Positions 1 to 9,562 of a stretch of 64,000 nucleotides of DNA are shown here, piece by piece (position 1 is the first letter of the stretch; the number at the start of each line of letters is the position of its first letter). This DNA is from an uncultured Pseudorhodobacter sp. (GTDB taxonomy: Bacteria; Pseudomonadota; Alphaproteobacteria; Rhodobacterales; Rhodobacteraceae). The notes under the pieces were generated by a model. It was not told where the DNA came from, searched no databases, and worked only from the letters and a program-made list of their open reading frames with translations. The stretch is taken from assembly GCA_913062925.1 (NCBI GenBank), contig CAJXWJ010000002.1:40037-104036 (forward strand), in the 5' to 3' direction. Made by a program: the position numbers and the translations under genes.

Positions 1-705
1 GGTAAAGCCAACCGCGCGGATAAAGCGATGCTGCACCAGCGCCTCGCCGACCTCGCGATTGCCGCCCTGCACTAGGCTGAACACCCCTGCCGGCATTGCA
101 CAGGCCTTGATCGCCGCATCAATCGCTTGCGCCACGATCTCGCCCGTGCCGGGATGGGCGGAATGGCCCTTGACCACCACCGGACAGCCCGCCGCCAGCG
201 CCGAGGCCGTATCGCCCCCCGCCACCGAAAACGCCAAGGGGAAGTTCGAGGCCCCAAACACCGCCACCGGCCCGATTGGGCGCTGCATCATGCGGATTTC
301 GGGGCGCGCCAGGGGTTTGCGCTCGGGCAAGGCGGCATCGACCCGGCGGTCCAGATAATCCCCCTTGCGAATATGGCTGGCAAACAGCCGCAACTGGCCG
401 GTGGTGCGGCCACGCTCCCCCTCGAGACGCGCGGCAGGTAGGCCGGTTTCGGCGGTGCCAATCGCGGTGATCTCGGCGCCGCGGGCATCGATCTCTTCAG
501 CGATCTGCTCAAGGAAAACCGCGCGCGCCTCGCGCGATGTGGCGCAATAGGCTGGAAAGGCGGCTTCTGCGGCCTCGCAAGCCGCGGCAACGTCTTGCGG
601 CGTGCCAACCGCAAAGCGCTGCGCCTCGCCGCTTGCCGGAGAGGACAGAAAGCTGGTTTTGCCCGAAACCCAAGTTCCGGCGATCAGATGTTTGCCATGC
701 AGCAT
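1..705 (-). CDS. 2,5-dioxovalerate (alpha-ketoglutaric semialdehyde) dehydrogenase, partial
   Basis: This is the N-terminal 235 residues of an aldehyde dehydrogenase; the catalytic C-terminal part lies beyond the window edge. It reads [15 protein letters not shown] at the start, and the Rossmann segment [16 protein letters not shown] and the cofactor region [15 protein letters not shown] are typical of the group that oxidises 2-oxoglutarate semialdehyde to 2-oxoglutarate. That is the last step of non-phosphorylative pentose oxidation. It is the most downstream readable gene of the operon that starts with chvE, 10 bp after the sugar dehydrogenase gene. The assignment to this subfamily rests on sequence resemblance plus context. 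The catalytic Cys cannot be checked because it is outside the window. Confidence 0.85.
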   Translation of the reverse strand, partial: MLHGKHLIAGTWVSGKTSFLSSPASGEAQRFAVGTPQDVAAACEAAEAAFPAYCATSREARAVFLEQIAEEIDARGAEITAIGTAETGLPAARLEGERGRTTGQLRLFASHIRKGDYLDRRVDAALPERKPLARPEIRMMQRPIGPVAVFGASNFPLAFSVAGGDTASALAAGCPVVVKGHSAHPGTGEIVAQAIDAAIKACAMPAGVFSLVQGGNREVGEALVQHRFIRAVGFT

Positions 706-715
706 CGAGGTATCC

Positions 716-1630
716 TTAGAAATGAAAGGCTTCCGTCTCAAGACGGCGCCCCAGTGTCATCGCATCCGCCACATGCACCATTGGCGCAAGATCGACATCG
801 CTTTGCCCGCGCGCCACAAGATCAGCCATCCTTGCGTAAAGCGCTGGATATTCGCCCATGATCGACGCCTCTCCGGCCACCTCGACGCCGTTGATTTCCA
901 ACCGATTGCCGCCCAAACGCAGCGCCATCGCCCCCGCATCGGTGTCGATCTCGATGTCCCAAGTTTGCGGGCCAAGCTGACGCCAATCGAATGCGGCGGT
1001 GAGCCCGCCCGAAAAATACAGATCCGCCGCAATAGGGGTCTGGCGATTGGCGGGAAAGGTCAGCGTGGCTGCGGTCAGATGCACCGGATTTGGCAAAATC
1101 TCTGTCACGATCGACAGCGCGTTGATGCCAGGATCAAACACCCCCATGCCGCCCGGTTCAAACACCCAATCCTGGCCCGGATGCCATTTACGCACATCCT
1201 CGCGCCACGAGATATGGCCGCGCAGCACCTGTTTGTCCGCCAGCCAAGCCTTGGCCTGCGCCACAGCCAGCGCCATGCGGCTGTGCCAAGTGGTGTAAAG
1301 GCTTAGACCGCGCGCGGCGGCCAAGGCCTGCAAGGCATGCACCTCTGCCAGAGTGGCACCGGGGGGCTTTTCCAACATCACATGCCGCCCCGCCAAAAGC
1401 GCGGCCTGGGCATAGGCAAAGCGCGGCACCGGCGGCATGCACAAGGACACCACCTTGATCTGTGGACGCTGTGCCAGCATCTGCGCGAAATCGTCAAAGC
1501 TTTCCACGCCGTCAACGCCCGCGCCGCTTTGCGACACCGTGGCTGCAAGCTGCCAATCCGGGCTGGCCGCCAGCGCGGGGATATGCTGATCCCGCGCGAT
1601 CTTACCGATGCCAACAAGCGCGATCTGCAT
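716..1630 (-). CDS. Gfo/Idh/MocA-family sugar 1-dehydrogenase (L-arabinose/D-galactose type)
   Basis: A 304-residue NAD(P)-dependent oxidoreductase. The N-terminal Rossmann motif is [18 protein letters not shown], and the family motif [11 protein letters not shown] lies near residues 92-102. Length and motifs match the L-arabinose/D-galactose 1-dehydrogenases that oxidise the sugar to its lactone, step one of the non-phosphorylative pathway. The start used is the ATG at 1630, whose A is the last base of the upstream dehydratase stop (TGATG), so the two genes are translationally coupled. A TTG one codon earlier is in frame but less likely. Whether the preferred substrate is arabinose, galactose or fucose cannot be read from sequence. 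No lactonase gene is seen in the operon. Confidence 0.83.
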   Translation of the reverse strand: MQIALVGIGKIARDQHIPALAASPDWQLAATVSQSGAGVDGVESFDDFAQMLAQRPQIKVVSLCMPPVPRFAYAQAALLAGRHVMLEKPPGATLAEVHALQALAAARGLSLYTTWHSRMALAVAQAKAWLADKQVLRGHISWREDVRKWHPGQDWVFEPGGMGVFDPGINALSIVTEILPNPVHLTAATLTFPANRQTPIAADLYFSGGLTAAFDWRQLGPQTWDIEIDTDAGAMALRLGGNRLEINGVEVAGEASIMGEYPALYARMADLVARGQSDVDLAPMVHVADAMTLGRRLETEAFHF

Positions 1631-3372
1631 CAATGCGAATCCTTGCCCACAGGGTTGCCGCGACAGCCCTTCAGGAAATCAAGGTCGGCGCCGGTATCGG
1701 CCCCCTGCACATGCTGCTGGTGCAGCCAAGCATAGCCGCTTTCAGCCCGAAGATGGCTTGGCTGCCATTTCGCCAGACGCGCGGCCAGCTCGGCTTCCGA
1801 GATATCCAGATGCAAGCGGCGGTTTGGCACATCCAATTCAATGAAATCGCCATTTTGCACCACCGCCAATGGCCCCCCCGCCGCCGCTTCGGGCGAGGTA
1901 TGCAGCACCACTGTGCCATAGGCCGTGCCCGACATCCGCGCATCCGAGATCCGCACCATATCGGTGACGCCCTGCTTCAACAGCTTGGGCGGCAGGCCCA
2001 TATTGCCGACCTCTGCCATGCCGGGATAGCCTTTGGGGCCGCAGTTCTTCAGCACCATCACGCAGCTTGCATCAATATCCAGCGCGTCGTCGTTGATCTT
2101 GGCCTTGTAGTCATCAATATCTTCAAACACCACCGCGCGGCCGCGATGTGTCATCAGCGCAGGCGTTGCTGCCGAAGGCTTCAGCACCGCGCCATTGGGC
2201 GCCAGATTGCCCTTGACCACCACGACCCCGCCCGATTGGGTCAGCGCCTTATCGGTGGGCAAGATCACATCTTCATTGTGGTTGATCACATCCTTGACCT
2301 GCTCCCACATCGTCTCGCCCGAGACCGTCAGCGCCTCTTTGTGCAACAGCCCCGCCTCGCCCAGCCGCTTGATCACAACCGGCAGACCACCGGCGTAAAA
2401 GAACTCTTCCATCAGATATTTGCCCGAAGGCATCAGGTTCACGATTGTCGGCACATCACGGCCGCACCGATCCCAATCTTCCAGCGTCAGATCCACCCCG
2501 ACCCGACCGGCAATCGCCAGCAGATGGATCACCGCATTGGTCGATCCGCCAATCGCGCCATTGGTGCGGATCGCGTTCTCGAAGGCTTCTTTCTTAAGGA
2601 TATCAGAGGGTTTCAGATCGTCCTTCACCATCTGCACGATGCGGCGGCCGGTCATTTGCGCCATCACCCGCCGGCGGCTGTCCACCGCAGGAATGGCGGC
2701 ATTGCCCGACAGCGCCATGCCCAAGGCTTCGGCCATCGAGGCCATCGTCGAGGCCGTGCCCATGGTGTTACACGACCCCGGGCTGCGGCTCATCGAGGCT
2801 TCGGCATCAACAAATTCTTCCTTGCTCATGGTGCCCGCCGCCACCGCTGCCGAGAATTTCCACAGATGCGTGCCAGAGCCGACGCGTTCGTTCTTGTAAT
2901 AGCCGTTCAGCATCGGCCCGCCCGTCACCACGATCGAGGGAATATCGGTCGAGGCCGCGGCCATCAGCAGCGACGGCGTGGTCTTGTCACAGCCCACCAT
3001 CAGCACGCAGCCATCCATCGGCTGGCCGCGCATCGCCTCCTCTACCGCCATCGCGGCAAGGTTGCGAAACATCATCGCCGTCGGACGGAACGCCGATTCC
3101 GAGGCGCTGAACACCGGAACCTCTACCGGAAAGCCGCCGGCTTCATAGATGCCATGCTTTACCCGCTCGGCCAAATCACGCAGATGCGCGTTGCAGGGGG
3201 TCAGCTCGGACCAGGTGTTCAAAATGCCGATCACGGGGCGACCATCAAACAGGTCTGGCGGGAAGCCTTGGTTCTTCATCCAGCCGCGGTGGTAAATCGA
3301 GTCCTTGCTGGTGCCGCCAAACCACTCTTGCGAGCGCAGTTTGCGGGGCCAGGCGGCGGGTTTGAATGTCAT
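1630..3372 (-). CDS. L-arabinonate dehydratase (IlvD/Edd family)
   Basis: A 580-residue Fe-S dehydratase of the IlvD/Edd superfamily. The cluster-binding cysteines sit in NTWSELTPCNAH, LMVGCDKTTPS and SPGSCNTMGTAS, the usual three-motif layout. The start region RKLRSQEWFGGTSKDS and the length are typical of the sugar-acid dehydratase branch (L-arabinonate, also D-fuconate or galactonate), not of dihydroxyacid dehydratase. It would convert L-arabinonate to 2-keto-3-deoxy-L-arabinonate. An AGAGG ribosome site precedes the ATG. It lies between gguC (10 bp upstream) and the sugar dehydrogenase. The substrate call depends on the operon context. Confidence 0.87.
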   Translation of the reverse strand: MTFKPAAWPRKLRSQEWFGGTSKDSIYHRGWMKNQGFPPDLFDGRPVIGILNTWSELTPCNAHLRDLAERVKHGIYEAGGFPVEVPVFSASESAFRPTAMMFRNLAAMAVEEAMRGQPMDGCVLMVGCDKTTPSLLMAAASTDIPSIVVTGGPMLNGYYKNERVGSGTHLWKFSAAVAAGTMSKEEFVDAEASMSRSPGSCNTMGTASTMASMAEALGMALSGNAAIPAVDSRRRVMAQMTGRRIVQMVKDDLKPSDILKKEAFENAIRTNGAIGGSTNAVIHLLAIAGRVGVDLTLEDWDRCGRDVPTIVNLMPSGKYLMEEFFYAGGLPVVIKRLGEAGLLHKEALTVSGETMWEQVKDVINHNEDVILPTDKALTQSGGVVVVKGNLAPNGAVLKPSAATPALMTHRGRAVVFEDIDDYKAKINDDALDIDASCVMVLKNCGPKGYPGMAEVGNMGLPPKLLKQGVTDMVRISDARMSGTAYGTVVLHTSPEAAAGGPLAVVQNGDFIELDVPNRRLHLDISEAELAARLAKWQPSHLRAESGYAWLHQQHVQGADTGADLDFLKGCRGNPVGKDSH

Positions 3373-3382
3373 GGCAGACCTC

Positions 3383-4375
3383 TTATAATTGCCGAACCGT
3401 CACCGCGCCCTTTTGGGCAACGGCCACCGCCAGCGGGTTTTTCAGGGGCAGCCCAAAGGGGGCCGCTTCGATTTCAAAGACATCACCGGCTTGTGCGGCA
3501 ATGCCATCAGCAAAGGACAGGGTCGCGGTACCAAACATATGCACATGCAGATCGCCCGCTTGGCGGAACAGTGCATATTTGAAGTGATGATGTTCAAGGT
3601 TGGCCAGAGTATGCGACATATTGGCTTCGCCCGACAGGAAAGGCTTTTCAAAAATCACCGTATCGCCACGGCGAATGCGCGAGCTGCCGCGCACATCCAG
3701 CGGCAGATCGCCGACCAGAAGTTCGGGGCCAAAAGAGGCTTCGCGCAGCTTGGAATGCGCCAGATACAGATAGTTGATCCGCTCGGTCACATGGTCTGAA
3801 AACTCATTGGCCAAGGCCCAGCCCACCCGTGCGGGCGTGCCATCGGGGGCAATCAGATAGATGCCGGCAAGTTCAGGCTCTTCGCCACCATCCAGCGCAA
3901 AGCCGGGGCTGGTCAGCGGCTTGCCTGGCGCGATGGCGGTGCTGCCATTGCCTTTGTAGAACCATTCGGGCTGCACGCCCACCTCGCCTGCGGCAGGGCG
4001 GCCAGCTTCCAGCCCCATGCGGAACATCTTCATGCTGTCGGTCAGACTTTCGCTGCCATCCAACTTGGTGTGCATTGCATCCCGCGTCGCGGCCGAACCC
4101 AGATGCGTCAGCCCCGTGCCGGTCAGATGCATATGCGCCGGATCGGGATGGCTGATCGGCAAGACAAGCTGCCCTGCGGCGGCCAAAGCCAGCAAATCAA
4201 CTGCCTCGCCCAAACCGTGTTCAGCCACCACCGCCGCCAGACTGCGCCCCGAGATCACCGCCTCTTGCGCCAGCGCATAGGTGCTTGCCGCCCCGCGCAC
4301 GATGGCAGCCTCTGTGCCTTCACGCGCGACCACAGCAACCTCGCCATTCGGGCGGATGATTTGCGACAACAGCAT
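3383..4375 (-). CDS. gguC: GguC/AraD1 family protein (fumarylacetoacetate hydrolase fold)
   Basis: About 330 residues with the C-terminal FAH-type fold, including the stretch HLTGTGLTHLGSAATRDAMH characteristic of the GguC/AraD1 group. In sugar-acid operons this group is thought to act on 2-keto-3-deoxy-L-arabinonate, probably as the dehydratase giving 2-oxoglutarate semialdehyde. That step is otherwise unfilled here, since no DHDPS-like AraD is present. The ATG at 4375 is preferred because GAGGA lies five bases upstream. A GTG at 4387 overlaps the gguB stop (GTGA) and would add four residues. The order chvE-gguA-gguB-gguC matches the locus known from Agrobacterium. Confidence 0.83.
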   Translation of the reverse strand: MLLSQIIRPNGEVAVVAREGTEAAIVRGAASTYALAQEAVISGRSLAAVVAEHGLGEAVDLLALAAAGQLVLPISHPDPAHMHLTGTGLTHLGSAATRDAMHTKLDGSESLTDSMKMFRMGLEAGRPAAGEVGVQPEWFYKGNGSTAIAPGKPLTSPGFALDGGEEPELAGIYLIAPDGTPARVGWALANEFSDHVTERINYLYLAHSKLREASFGPELLVGDLPLDVRGSSRIRRGDTVIFEKPFLSGEANMSHTLANLEHHHFKYALFRQAGDLHVHMFGTATLSFADGIAAQAGDVFEIEAAPFGLPLKNPLAVAVAQKGAVTVRQL

Positions 4376-4383
4376 TGTTTTCC

Positions 4384-5568
4384 TCACTTGTTCTTATTGT
4401 ATACGTCAAAAATCACTGCCGACAACAGCACAAGACCTTTGATAACTTGTTGATAATCAATGCCGATCCCCATAATCGACATGCCATTGTTCATCACGCC
4501 CATGATCAAAGCGCCAACGACTGCGCCCAAGATCTTGCCCACGCCCCCCGACATCGACGCGCCGCCGATAAAGACCGCCGCGATCACATCAAGCTCGAAA
4601 CCGCCGCCCGCCTTGGGGGTGGCCGAGTTCAGCCGTGCCGCCACAATCATCCCCGCCAAGGCCGCCAAAACCCCCATGTTCACAAAGGTCAAAAACACCA
4701 GCCGCTCGGTCTTGATCCCCGACAGCTTGGCCGCTTTTTCATTGCCGCCAAGCGCGTAGATCCGCCGCCCCATCGTCATGTTTTCGGTGAAAAAGCCATA
4801 AAGCACCGTCAACACCGTGAGGATCAGCACCACATTTGGCAGGCCGCGAAAGCTTGCCAGCTTGTAGCCCACAAAGATCAGCGCAACCGAGACAATAAGG
4901 TTGCGAATAGCGAAAATCACAACAGGCTCGGGGGTTACGCCAAACTCCACATCCCGCGCCCGCGCCCGCCAGCCCAGCCACGCAATGGCCAAAGCCGAGA
5001 TGCAGACCAGCACCAAGGCGGTCATATTCGGTTTGCCGACGCCAAAGATGTCGGGGATAAATCCGGTCGAAAGCGACTGAAACGCCTTAGGAAAGGGGCC
5101 GATGTTCTGGCCGCGCAACAGCCACAGCGTCAGGCCGCGAAACACCAGCATCCCCGCCAGCGTCACGATAAACGACGGCACTCGCCAATAGGCGATCCAA
5201 TAGCCCTGAGCCGCCCCGATCAGCATGCCAACCAGCAAAACCGCAGGCACCACCGCATAGACCGGCCAATGCAGATTGACCGTTAAAACCGCCGCCACGG
5301 CCCCCGTAAAACCCACGACCGAGCCTACCGAGAGGTCAATATGGCCGGCCACAATCACCAGCAACATCCCCAAAGCCATGATGATGACATAGGAGTTTTG
5401 CAAAAATAGGTTGGTAATGTTTTGTGCCGACAGGAAATCTACCCCCTCGAAGACCCGCACCACCACGACAAAAAACAGCACGATGGTCACCAAAGCCATC
5501 AACATGCCGTTTTCGCGCAGATGCCCCCCCAGATGCGCGCCCAAGCCCTTTTTCTCTGCGCCGCTCAT
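4384..5568 (-). CDS. gguB: sugar ABC transporter permease GguB
   Basis: A 394-residue membrane protein of the ribose/xylose-type (RbsC-like) permease family with multiple hydrophobic segments, starting with [15 protein letters not shown] near residues 20-35. The conserved segments [17 protein letters not shown] and [19 protein letters not shown] are diagnostic for CUT2 sugar permeases. The start is the ATG at 5568, which overlaps the gguA stop as ATGA; a longer upstream reading would run into gguA and is not credible. It forms the membrane channel of the ChvE-GguAB importer. Confidence 0.92.
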   Translation of the reverse strand: MSGAEKKGLGAHLGGHLRENGMLMALVTIVLFFVVVVRVFEGVDFLSAQNITNLFLQNSYVIIMALGMLLVIVAGHIDLSVGSVVGFTGAVAAVLTVNLHWPVYAVVPAVLLVGMLIGAAQGYWIAYWRVPSFIVTLAGMLVFRGLTLWLLRGQNIGPFPKAFQSLSTGFIPDIFGVGKPNMTALVLVCISALAIAWLGWRARARDVEFGVTPEPVVIFAIRNLIVSVALIFVGYKLASFRGLPNVVLILTVLTVLYGFFTENMTMGRRIYALGGNEKAAKLSGIKTERLVFLTFVNMGVLAALAGMIVAARLNSATPKAGGGFELDVIAAVFIGGASMSGGVGKILGAVVGALIMGVMNNGMSIMGIGIDYQQVIKGLVLLSAVIFDVYNKNK

Positions 5569-7094
5569 GGCAATGTTCCTTCGTTTTTCAGGATAAGCCC
5601 CATAATACGCTCTTGATCGGCCTCGGCCTTGCTCAATTCGCCCACTATTTTGCCCTCGTTCATCACATAGATCCGGTCGCACATGCCCAATAGCTCGGGC
5701 ATCTCCGAGCTGATCATCACCACCCCACGCCCCTGCGCGGCAAGCTCGTTCATAATGCCGTAGATCTCGAACTTGGCCCCGACATCAATGCCGCGTGTTG
5801 GCTCGTCCAAAATCAAAACCTGCGGATCTGTAAACAGCCATTTCGACAGCACCACCTTTTGCTGATTGCCACCCGAAAGGTTGACCACCCTTTGCGCGAC
5901 ATTGGGGGTGCGAATGTTCATAGCGCGGCGGTATTCCTCGGCCACCTGCTGCTCGCGTTGATGGTTCAGCACCCCCCGCTTTGATACTCCCAGCAGATTG
6001 GCCAGCGTGATGTTGCGCGAAATCGGCTCGTCCAAAATAAGCCCAAGCGTTTTGCGGTCTTCGGTGACATAGGCCAGCCCCGCCGCAATTGCCCGATCCA
6101 CCGTCGAGACATCGACAAGCTTGCCACCGATCTGCACCGAGCCAGTGATGCCCTGACCATAGCTTTTGCCAAAAAGGCTCATCGCAAGTTCGGTCCGCCC
6201 TGCCCCCATCAGCCCAGCAATGCCGACAATTTCGCCCCTGCGCACCGTAAAGCCCGCGTTTCGGATGATCTGGCGGTCTTTGCGCTCGGGGTGCCAAACA
6301 TTCCAATCGGCAACTTGCATCAGCACTTCGCCAATTTGCGGACTGCGCGCTGGGTAGCGCTGTGCCATATCACGCCCGACCATATCGCGAATAATCCGCT
6401 CTTCCGAGATCTGCTCCGCTGTCAGCGTCGAGACCGTCGCCCCATCCCGAATAATGGTAATACGATCTGCCACCTTGCTGATTTCATTCAGCTTATGGCT
6501 AATCAGTATCGAGGTAATGCCCTGCGCTTTCAGTTCGAGCAGCAGGTCCAATAGCTTTTGGCTATCGTTTTCCTGCAAGGCCGCGGTTGGCTCGTCAAGG
6601 ATCAACAATCGCACATCCTTGGCCAAGGCCTTGGCGATTTCGATCAGCTGTTGCTTGCCAACGCCCAACTTTTCCACCTTGGTGGTCGGAGCTTCGACCA
6701 GACCGACCTTGCGCAGCAGATCTTCGGTTTTTTGATAGGCGGCCGGCCAGTTGATCACGCCATTCTTGGCCACTTCATTGCCCAAAAACAGATTTTCCGC
6801 GATCGAAAGCAGCGGCACCAAAGCCAATTCCTGATGGATGATAATAATGCCCAGATCTTCGCTGTCACGAATGCCACGGCAGGCCAGCGGCTTGCCGTCA
6901 AAAATGATCTCACCCTCGTAACTGCCATGCGGGTAAATCCCCGACAAGACCTTCATAAGCGTTGACTTTCCAGCGCCATTTTCACCGCAGATCGCGTGGA
7001 TCTCGCCAGATTTCACATCCAGATTCACACGGTCAAGCGCGCGCACCCCCGGAAAGACCTTGCTGATCTCCCGCATTTCCAACAGCGCTGACAT
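5565..7094 (-). CDS. gguA: sugar ABC transporter ATP-binding protein GguA
   Basis: A 509-residue double ABC ATPase of the CUT2 (RbsA/XylG) type. The first domain has a normal Walker [10 protein letters not shown], at residues 37-45, and [10 protein letters not shown]. The second has the degenerate Walker [10 protein letters not shown] and an intact LSGGNQQKV signature with [11 protein letters not shown], the asymmetry usual in this family. A strong GGAGG site stands six bases before the ATG. It energises import of the sugar delivered by ChvE. The gene lies 70 bp downstream of chvE. Confidence 0.93.
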   Translation of the reverse strand: MSALLEMREISKVFPGVRALDRVNLDVKSGEIHAICGENGAGKSTLMKVLSGIYPHGSYEGEIIFDGKPLACRGIRDSEDLGIIIIHQELALVPLLSIAENLFLGNEVAKNGVINWPAAYQKTEDLLRKVGLVEAPTTKVEKLGVGKQQLIEIAKALAKDVRLLILDEPTAALQENDSQKLLDLLLELKAQGITSILISHKLNEISKVADRITIIRDGATVSTLTAEQISEERIIRDMVGRDMAQRYPARSPQIGEVLMQVADWNVWHPERKDRQIIRNAGFTVRRGEIVGIAGLMGAGRTELAMSLFGKSYGQGITGSVQIGGKLVDVSTVDRAIAAGLAYVTEDRKTLGLILDEPISRNITLANLLGVSKRGVLNHQREQQVAEEYRRAMNIRTPNVAQRVVNLSGGNQQKVVLSKWLFTDPQVLILDEPTRGIDVGAKFEIYGIMNELAAQGRGVVMISSEMPELLGMCDRIYVMNEGKIVGELSKAEADQERIMGLILKNEGTLP

Positions 7095-7164
7095 GATTTT
7101 CCTCCCAAGACGACTGCGCCCGCCCCTCCAGCTTTGGAAGCAACGGGCGCAGCCTTTCTATCGC

Positions 7165-8241
7165 TTACTTCAGTTGGTCAGCGCTGTAATAGCCCGAACC
7201 GACCAGAACGGCCTCGTAGTTTGCGCCATCAACCGGCTGCGATTCCAGCAGATACGAGGGCACAACCTTAACGCCATTGTCATAGGTGGCGGTGTCATTG
7301 ATCTCTGGCGTGCCGCCCGAAAGGATCGCATCGACCATCTTCACGGTCACTTTTGCAAGCTCGCGGGTGTCCTTGAAGATCGAGGAATATTGCTCGCCCG
7401 CAATGATGGATTTGATCGACGGCACTTCGCAGTCTTGGCCGGTCACGATTGGCATCTTCAGATCGCCCGAGCCATAGCCTACGCCTTTGACCGAAGACAG
7501 AATGCCGATCGACAGCCCGTCATAAGGCGAGAGTGCGCCGTGCAGCGCCTTGTCGGCGTAGTTCGACGACAGAAGGTTGTCCATGCGCGCCTGCGCCACA
7601 GCGCCATCCCAGCGCAGGGTACCAACCACTTCCATGCCCATTTGACCCGAAGGGATCACGATATCGCCAGAATCGATCATCGGCTGAAGCACCGACATCG
7701 CACCGTTGTAGAAGAAGAAGGCGTTATTATCGTCTGGCGAGCCGCCAAACAGCTCGACATTCCAAGGCTTAGCGTCGGCAAACCGTTCTTTCAGACCGGC
7801 AACCAGCGAATTCGCCTGCTGCACGCCGACTTTAAAGTTGTCAAAGGTGGCGTAGTAATCAACCGAGCCGCTTTCGCGGATCAGCCGGTCATAGGCGATA
7901 ACCTTGATGCCCGCAGCCGCAGCATTGTCCAAAGCATTGGACAGCGTGGTGCCGTCGATCGCAGCAATGACCAGAACCTTGACACCCTTGGTGATCATAT
8001 TCTCGATCTGCGCCAATTGGTTAGGAATATCATCCTCGGCATATTGCAGATCGGTGTCATAGCCCGCGGCGGTAAACTGCTCGACCATCGAAGCGCCGTC
8101 CGAGATCCAGCGGGCCGAAGATTGCGTCGGCATCGCAATGCCAATGGTGCCCTTCTCGCCCGCGAAAACAGGAGAGCCGACAGCCGAAGCGAACACAGAC
8201 GCCGTTCCAAGCGCCAAAAGCGCCCGTCTAGAAATTTGCAT
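7165..8241 (-). CDS. chvE: multiple-sugar-binding periplasmic protein ChvE
   Basis: A 358-residue periplasmic binding protein of the pentose/hexose CUT2 group. The N terminus [17 protein letters not shown] carries a twin arginine before a hydrophobic segment, so export could be Tat- or Sec-dependent; cleavage is likely after VFA near residue 28. The fold-typical stretches [18 protein letters not shown] and [10 protein letters not shown] are present. GGGAGG eight bases upstream supports the ATG. It is the first gene of the operon. In Agrobacterium the homologue binds several sugars and signals to VirA; no VirA partner is seen here. Confidence 0.92.
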   Translation of the reverse strand: MQISRRALLALGTASVFASAVGSPVFAGEKGTIGIAMPTQSSARWISDGASMVEQFTAAGYDTDLQYAEDDIPNQLAQIENMITKGVKVLVIAAIDGTTLSNALDNAAAAGIKVIAYDRLIRESGSVDYYATFDNFKVGVQQANSLVAGLKERFADAKPWNVELFGGSPDDNNAFFFYNGAMSVLQPMIDSGDIVIPSGQMGMEVVGTLRWDGAVAQARMDNLLSSNYADKALHGALSPYDGLSIGILSSVKGVGYGSGDLKMPIVTGQDCEVPSIKSIIAGEQYSSIFKDTRELAKVTVKMVDAILSGGTPEINDTATYDNGVKVVPSYLLESQPVDGANYEAVLVGSGYYSADQLK

Positions 8242-8327
8242 ATTTTATCCTCCCTTTGTGCCGTCAGCAGCGACGGCTCATATCCCGGCTCTGCCCGAAA
8301 TCCACCTGTTTCGAGCCAGCGTGAGCC

Positions 8328-8377
8328 TATCTTTGCAATGCCGAAATATGGCCGTCAAATGGCAAATATGCATATTT
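8328..8377 (-). promoter_or_regulatory. candidate promoter and operator of the chvE operon
   Basis: A perfect 14-bp palindrome, AAATATGCATATTT, lies at 8364-8377. On the minus strand it is followed by TTGACG (8358-8353), a good -35 match, and 18 bp further by a weak -10 (AAAGAT, 8334-8329). The chvE ATG is about 90 bp downstream. A palindrome abutting the -35 would suit a sugar-responsive repressor or activator. No regulator gene for the operon lies in the window. The palindrome is directly visible; its role is inferred. Confidence 0.4.
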
Positions 8378-8389
8378 AGATAGCGAGAA

Positions 8390-8822
8390 TGATATGTTTT
8401 AAACCCTTGACCAAAGCCTGATCGCAGCACAAAGCCGCCACAGCCAAAGGGCGGCGGCTGCCTTTGGCTCGGGGGCGGTCAGCGCACCAAAGCGCCGGCG
8501 TCTTTGTTGATGCCGGTGATCGAATAATCCCCAAGATGGAAGCTTTCGGTCTAGGCCCGATCCGAGAACACCACTTCAGGACGTTCGACCCTAAAGTGGA
8601 TATAGCTCGTCTGGGCGACAGCAGCATATCCCGCTCTGGCAGACCATTGCCCAAGAAACCCGCTTTGACAAAGACCAGCTTCGGATCGCACGCGAAGTCC
8701 AAGCTGGACATGGTCTTGCTGCCAACCCAAGCGATTTCCTAGAAGCCATTGTCGCGGGGAATCACCCGATCGCCAGCCTGCAAGTCCTCGACAAGCCGCT
8801 GAACCTGCCTCAGCAGGGGAAG
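8390..8822 (-). pseudogene. decayed Hint-domain (hedgehog/intein) protein gene
   Basis: Reading the minus strand gives VEDLQAGDRVIPRDNGF, then an in-frame TAG (8741-8739), then EIAWVGSKT and AGFLGNGLPERDMLLSP. These are the conserved blocks of the Hint-domain proteins common in Rhodobacterales. After LLSP the match continues in another frame as SYIHFRVERPEVVFSD and, past a second stop (8553-8551), TESFHLGDYSITGI, which matches the C-terminal Hint block. Roughly 30 residues that normally separate the two blocks are missing, and the N-terminal Cys region is not recognisable. Two stops, a frameshift and a deletion make this a relic. Short open frames on either strand here are by-products. Confidence 0.75.
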
Positions 8823-8965
8823 ATTTATTCTGTTTTCAGCCCCACGACCTAAGGCAATTTTTTTGCGGCCATGCAGATATTTTTTACCTTTTGCCACTAG
8901 CCGTGAGGGCAGAGCAGAGTTTGGCGCAGCGCGGGGCTCTCTGCCCTGTCAAAGGAGCGGATCAG

Positions 8966-9562
8966 GTGCGAAAACGGGTGTTTGATTGTGTGGCAGCGGG
9001 TCTTGGGCTTTTGCTGCTGTCACCGCTGCTGGCGGTTTTGGCTTTGCTGATCTGGTGGCGCCTGGGATCACCGGTGTTGTTTCAGCAAAGCAGGCCCGGG
9101 CTAATGGGCAAGCCGTTCAAGCTTATCAAATTTCGCAGTATGACCACGGCGGTGGATGCTGCCGGACATCTGCTGCCGGACGCGCAGCGCCTCACGGGCT
9201 TGGGCCGGTTTTTGCGGGCAAGCTCGCTGGATGAGTTGCCCGAGCTGTGGTGCGTGCTGAAAGGCGAGATGAGTCTTGTCGGCCCGCGCCCCCTGCTGAT
9301 GGAATATTTGTCGCTTTATTCTCCCGAACAGGCCCGCCGCCATGCGCTGCGCCCCGGACTAACCGGCTGGGCGCAAATCAACGGGCGCAATATGCTGTCT
9401 TGGCCGCAGAAATTTGCGCTCGATCTATGGTATATCGACAATCACAGCCTCTGGCTGGATCTGAAGATCATTGCACTGACGCTCTGGCGGGTGGTGCAAC
9501 GCCAAGGCATCCTGGCCCCGGGCGAGGCTGCGATGGCAAAGTTCACCGGCAACCCGCCGTGA
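8966..9562 (+). CDS. sugar-1-phosphate transferase (PglC/WcaJ-type initiating glycosyltransferase)
   Basis: A 198-residue monotopic phosphoglycosyl transferase. It has the N-terminal KRVFDCVAAGLGLLLLSP with one membrane segment, then RPGLMGKPFKLIKFRSM, SSLDELPELWCVLKGEMS and LVGPRPLL, the catalytic signature of the bacterial sugar transferase family. It moves a sugar-1-phosphate from a UDP-sugar to undecaprenyl phosphate at the inner membrane. The GTG at 8966 is preferred because AAGGAG stands eight bases upstream; the frame stays open back to a TTG at 8891, but that stretch does not resemble the family. It overlaps the next gene by GTGA. The sugar is probably an N-acetylated amino sugar, judged from the next two genes. 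Confidence 0.88.
   Translation: MRKRVFDCVAAGLGLLLLSPLLAVLALLIWWRLGSPVLFQQSRPGLMGKPFKLIKFRSMTTAVDAAGHLLPDAQRLTGLGRFLRASSLDELPELWCVLKGEMSLVGPRPLLMEYLSLYSPEQARRHALRPGLTGWAQINGRNMLSWPQKFALDLWYIDNHSLWLDLKIIALTLWRVVQRQGILAPGEAAMAKFTGNPP

Noticed and set aside
1462..3582. A 706-codon open frame on the plus strand across the sugar-acid dehydratase gene
   Set aside because: It is antisense to a well-supported enzyme, is rich in His/Arg/Gln as expected for mirror frames in this G+C-rich DNA, and matches no family.
8464..8742. A 92-codon plus-strand frame in the gap before the glycan genes
   Set aside because: It is antisense to the readable Hint-domain blocks and resembles nothing; the minus-strand relic explains the sequence.
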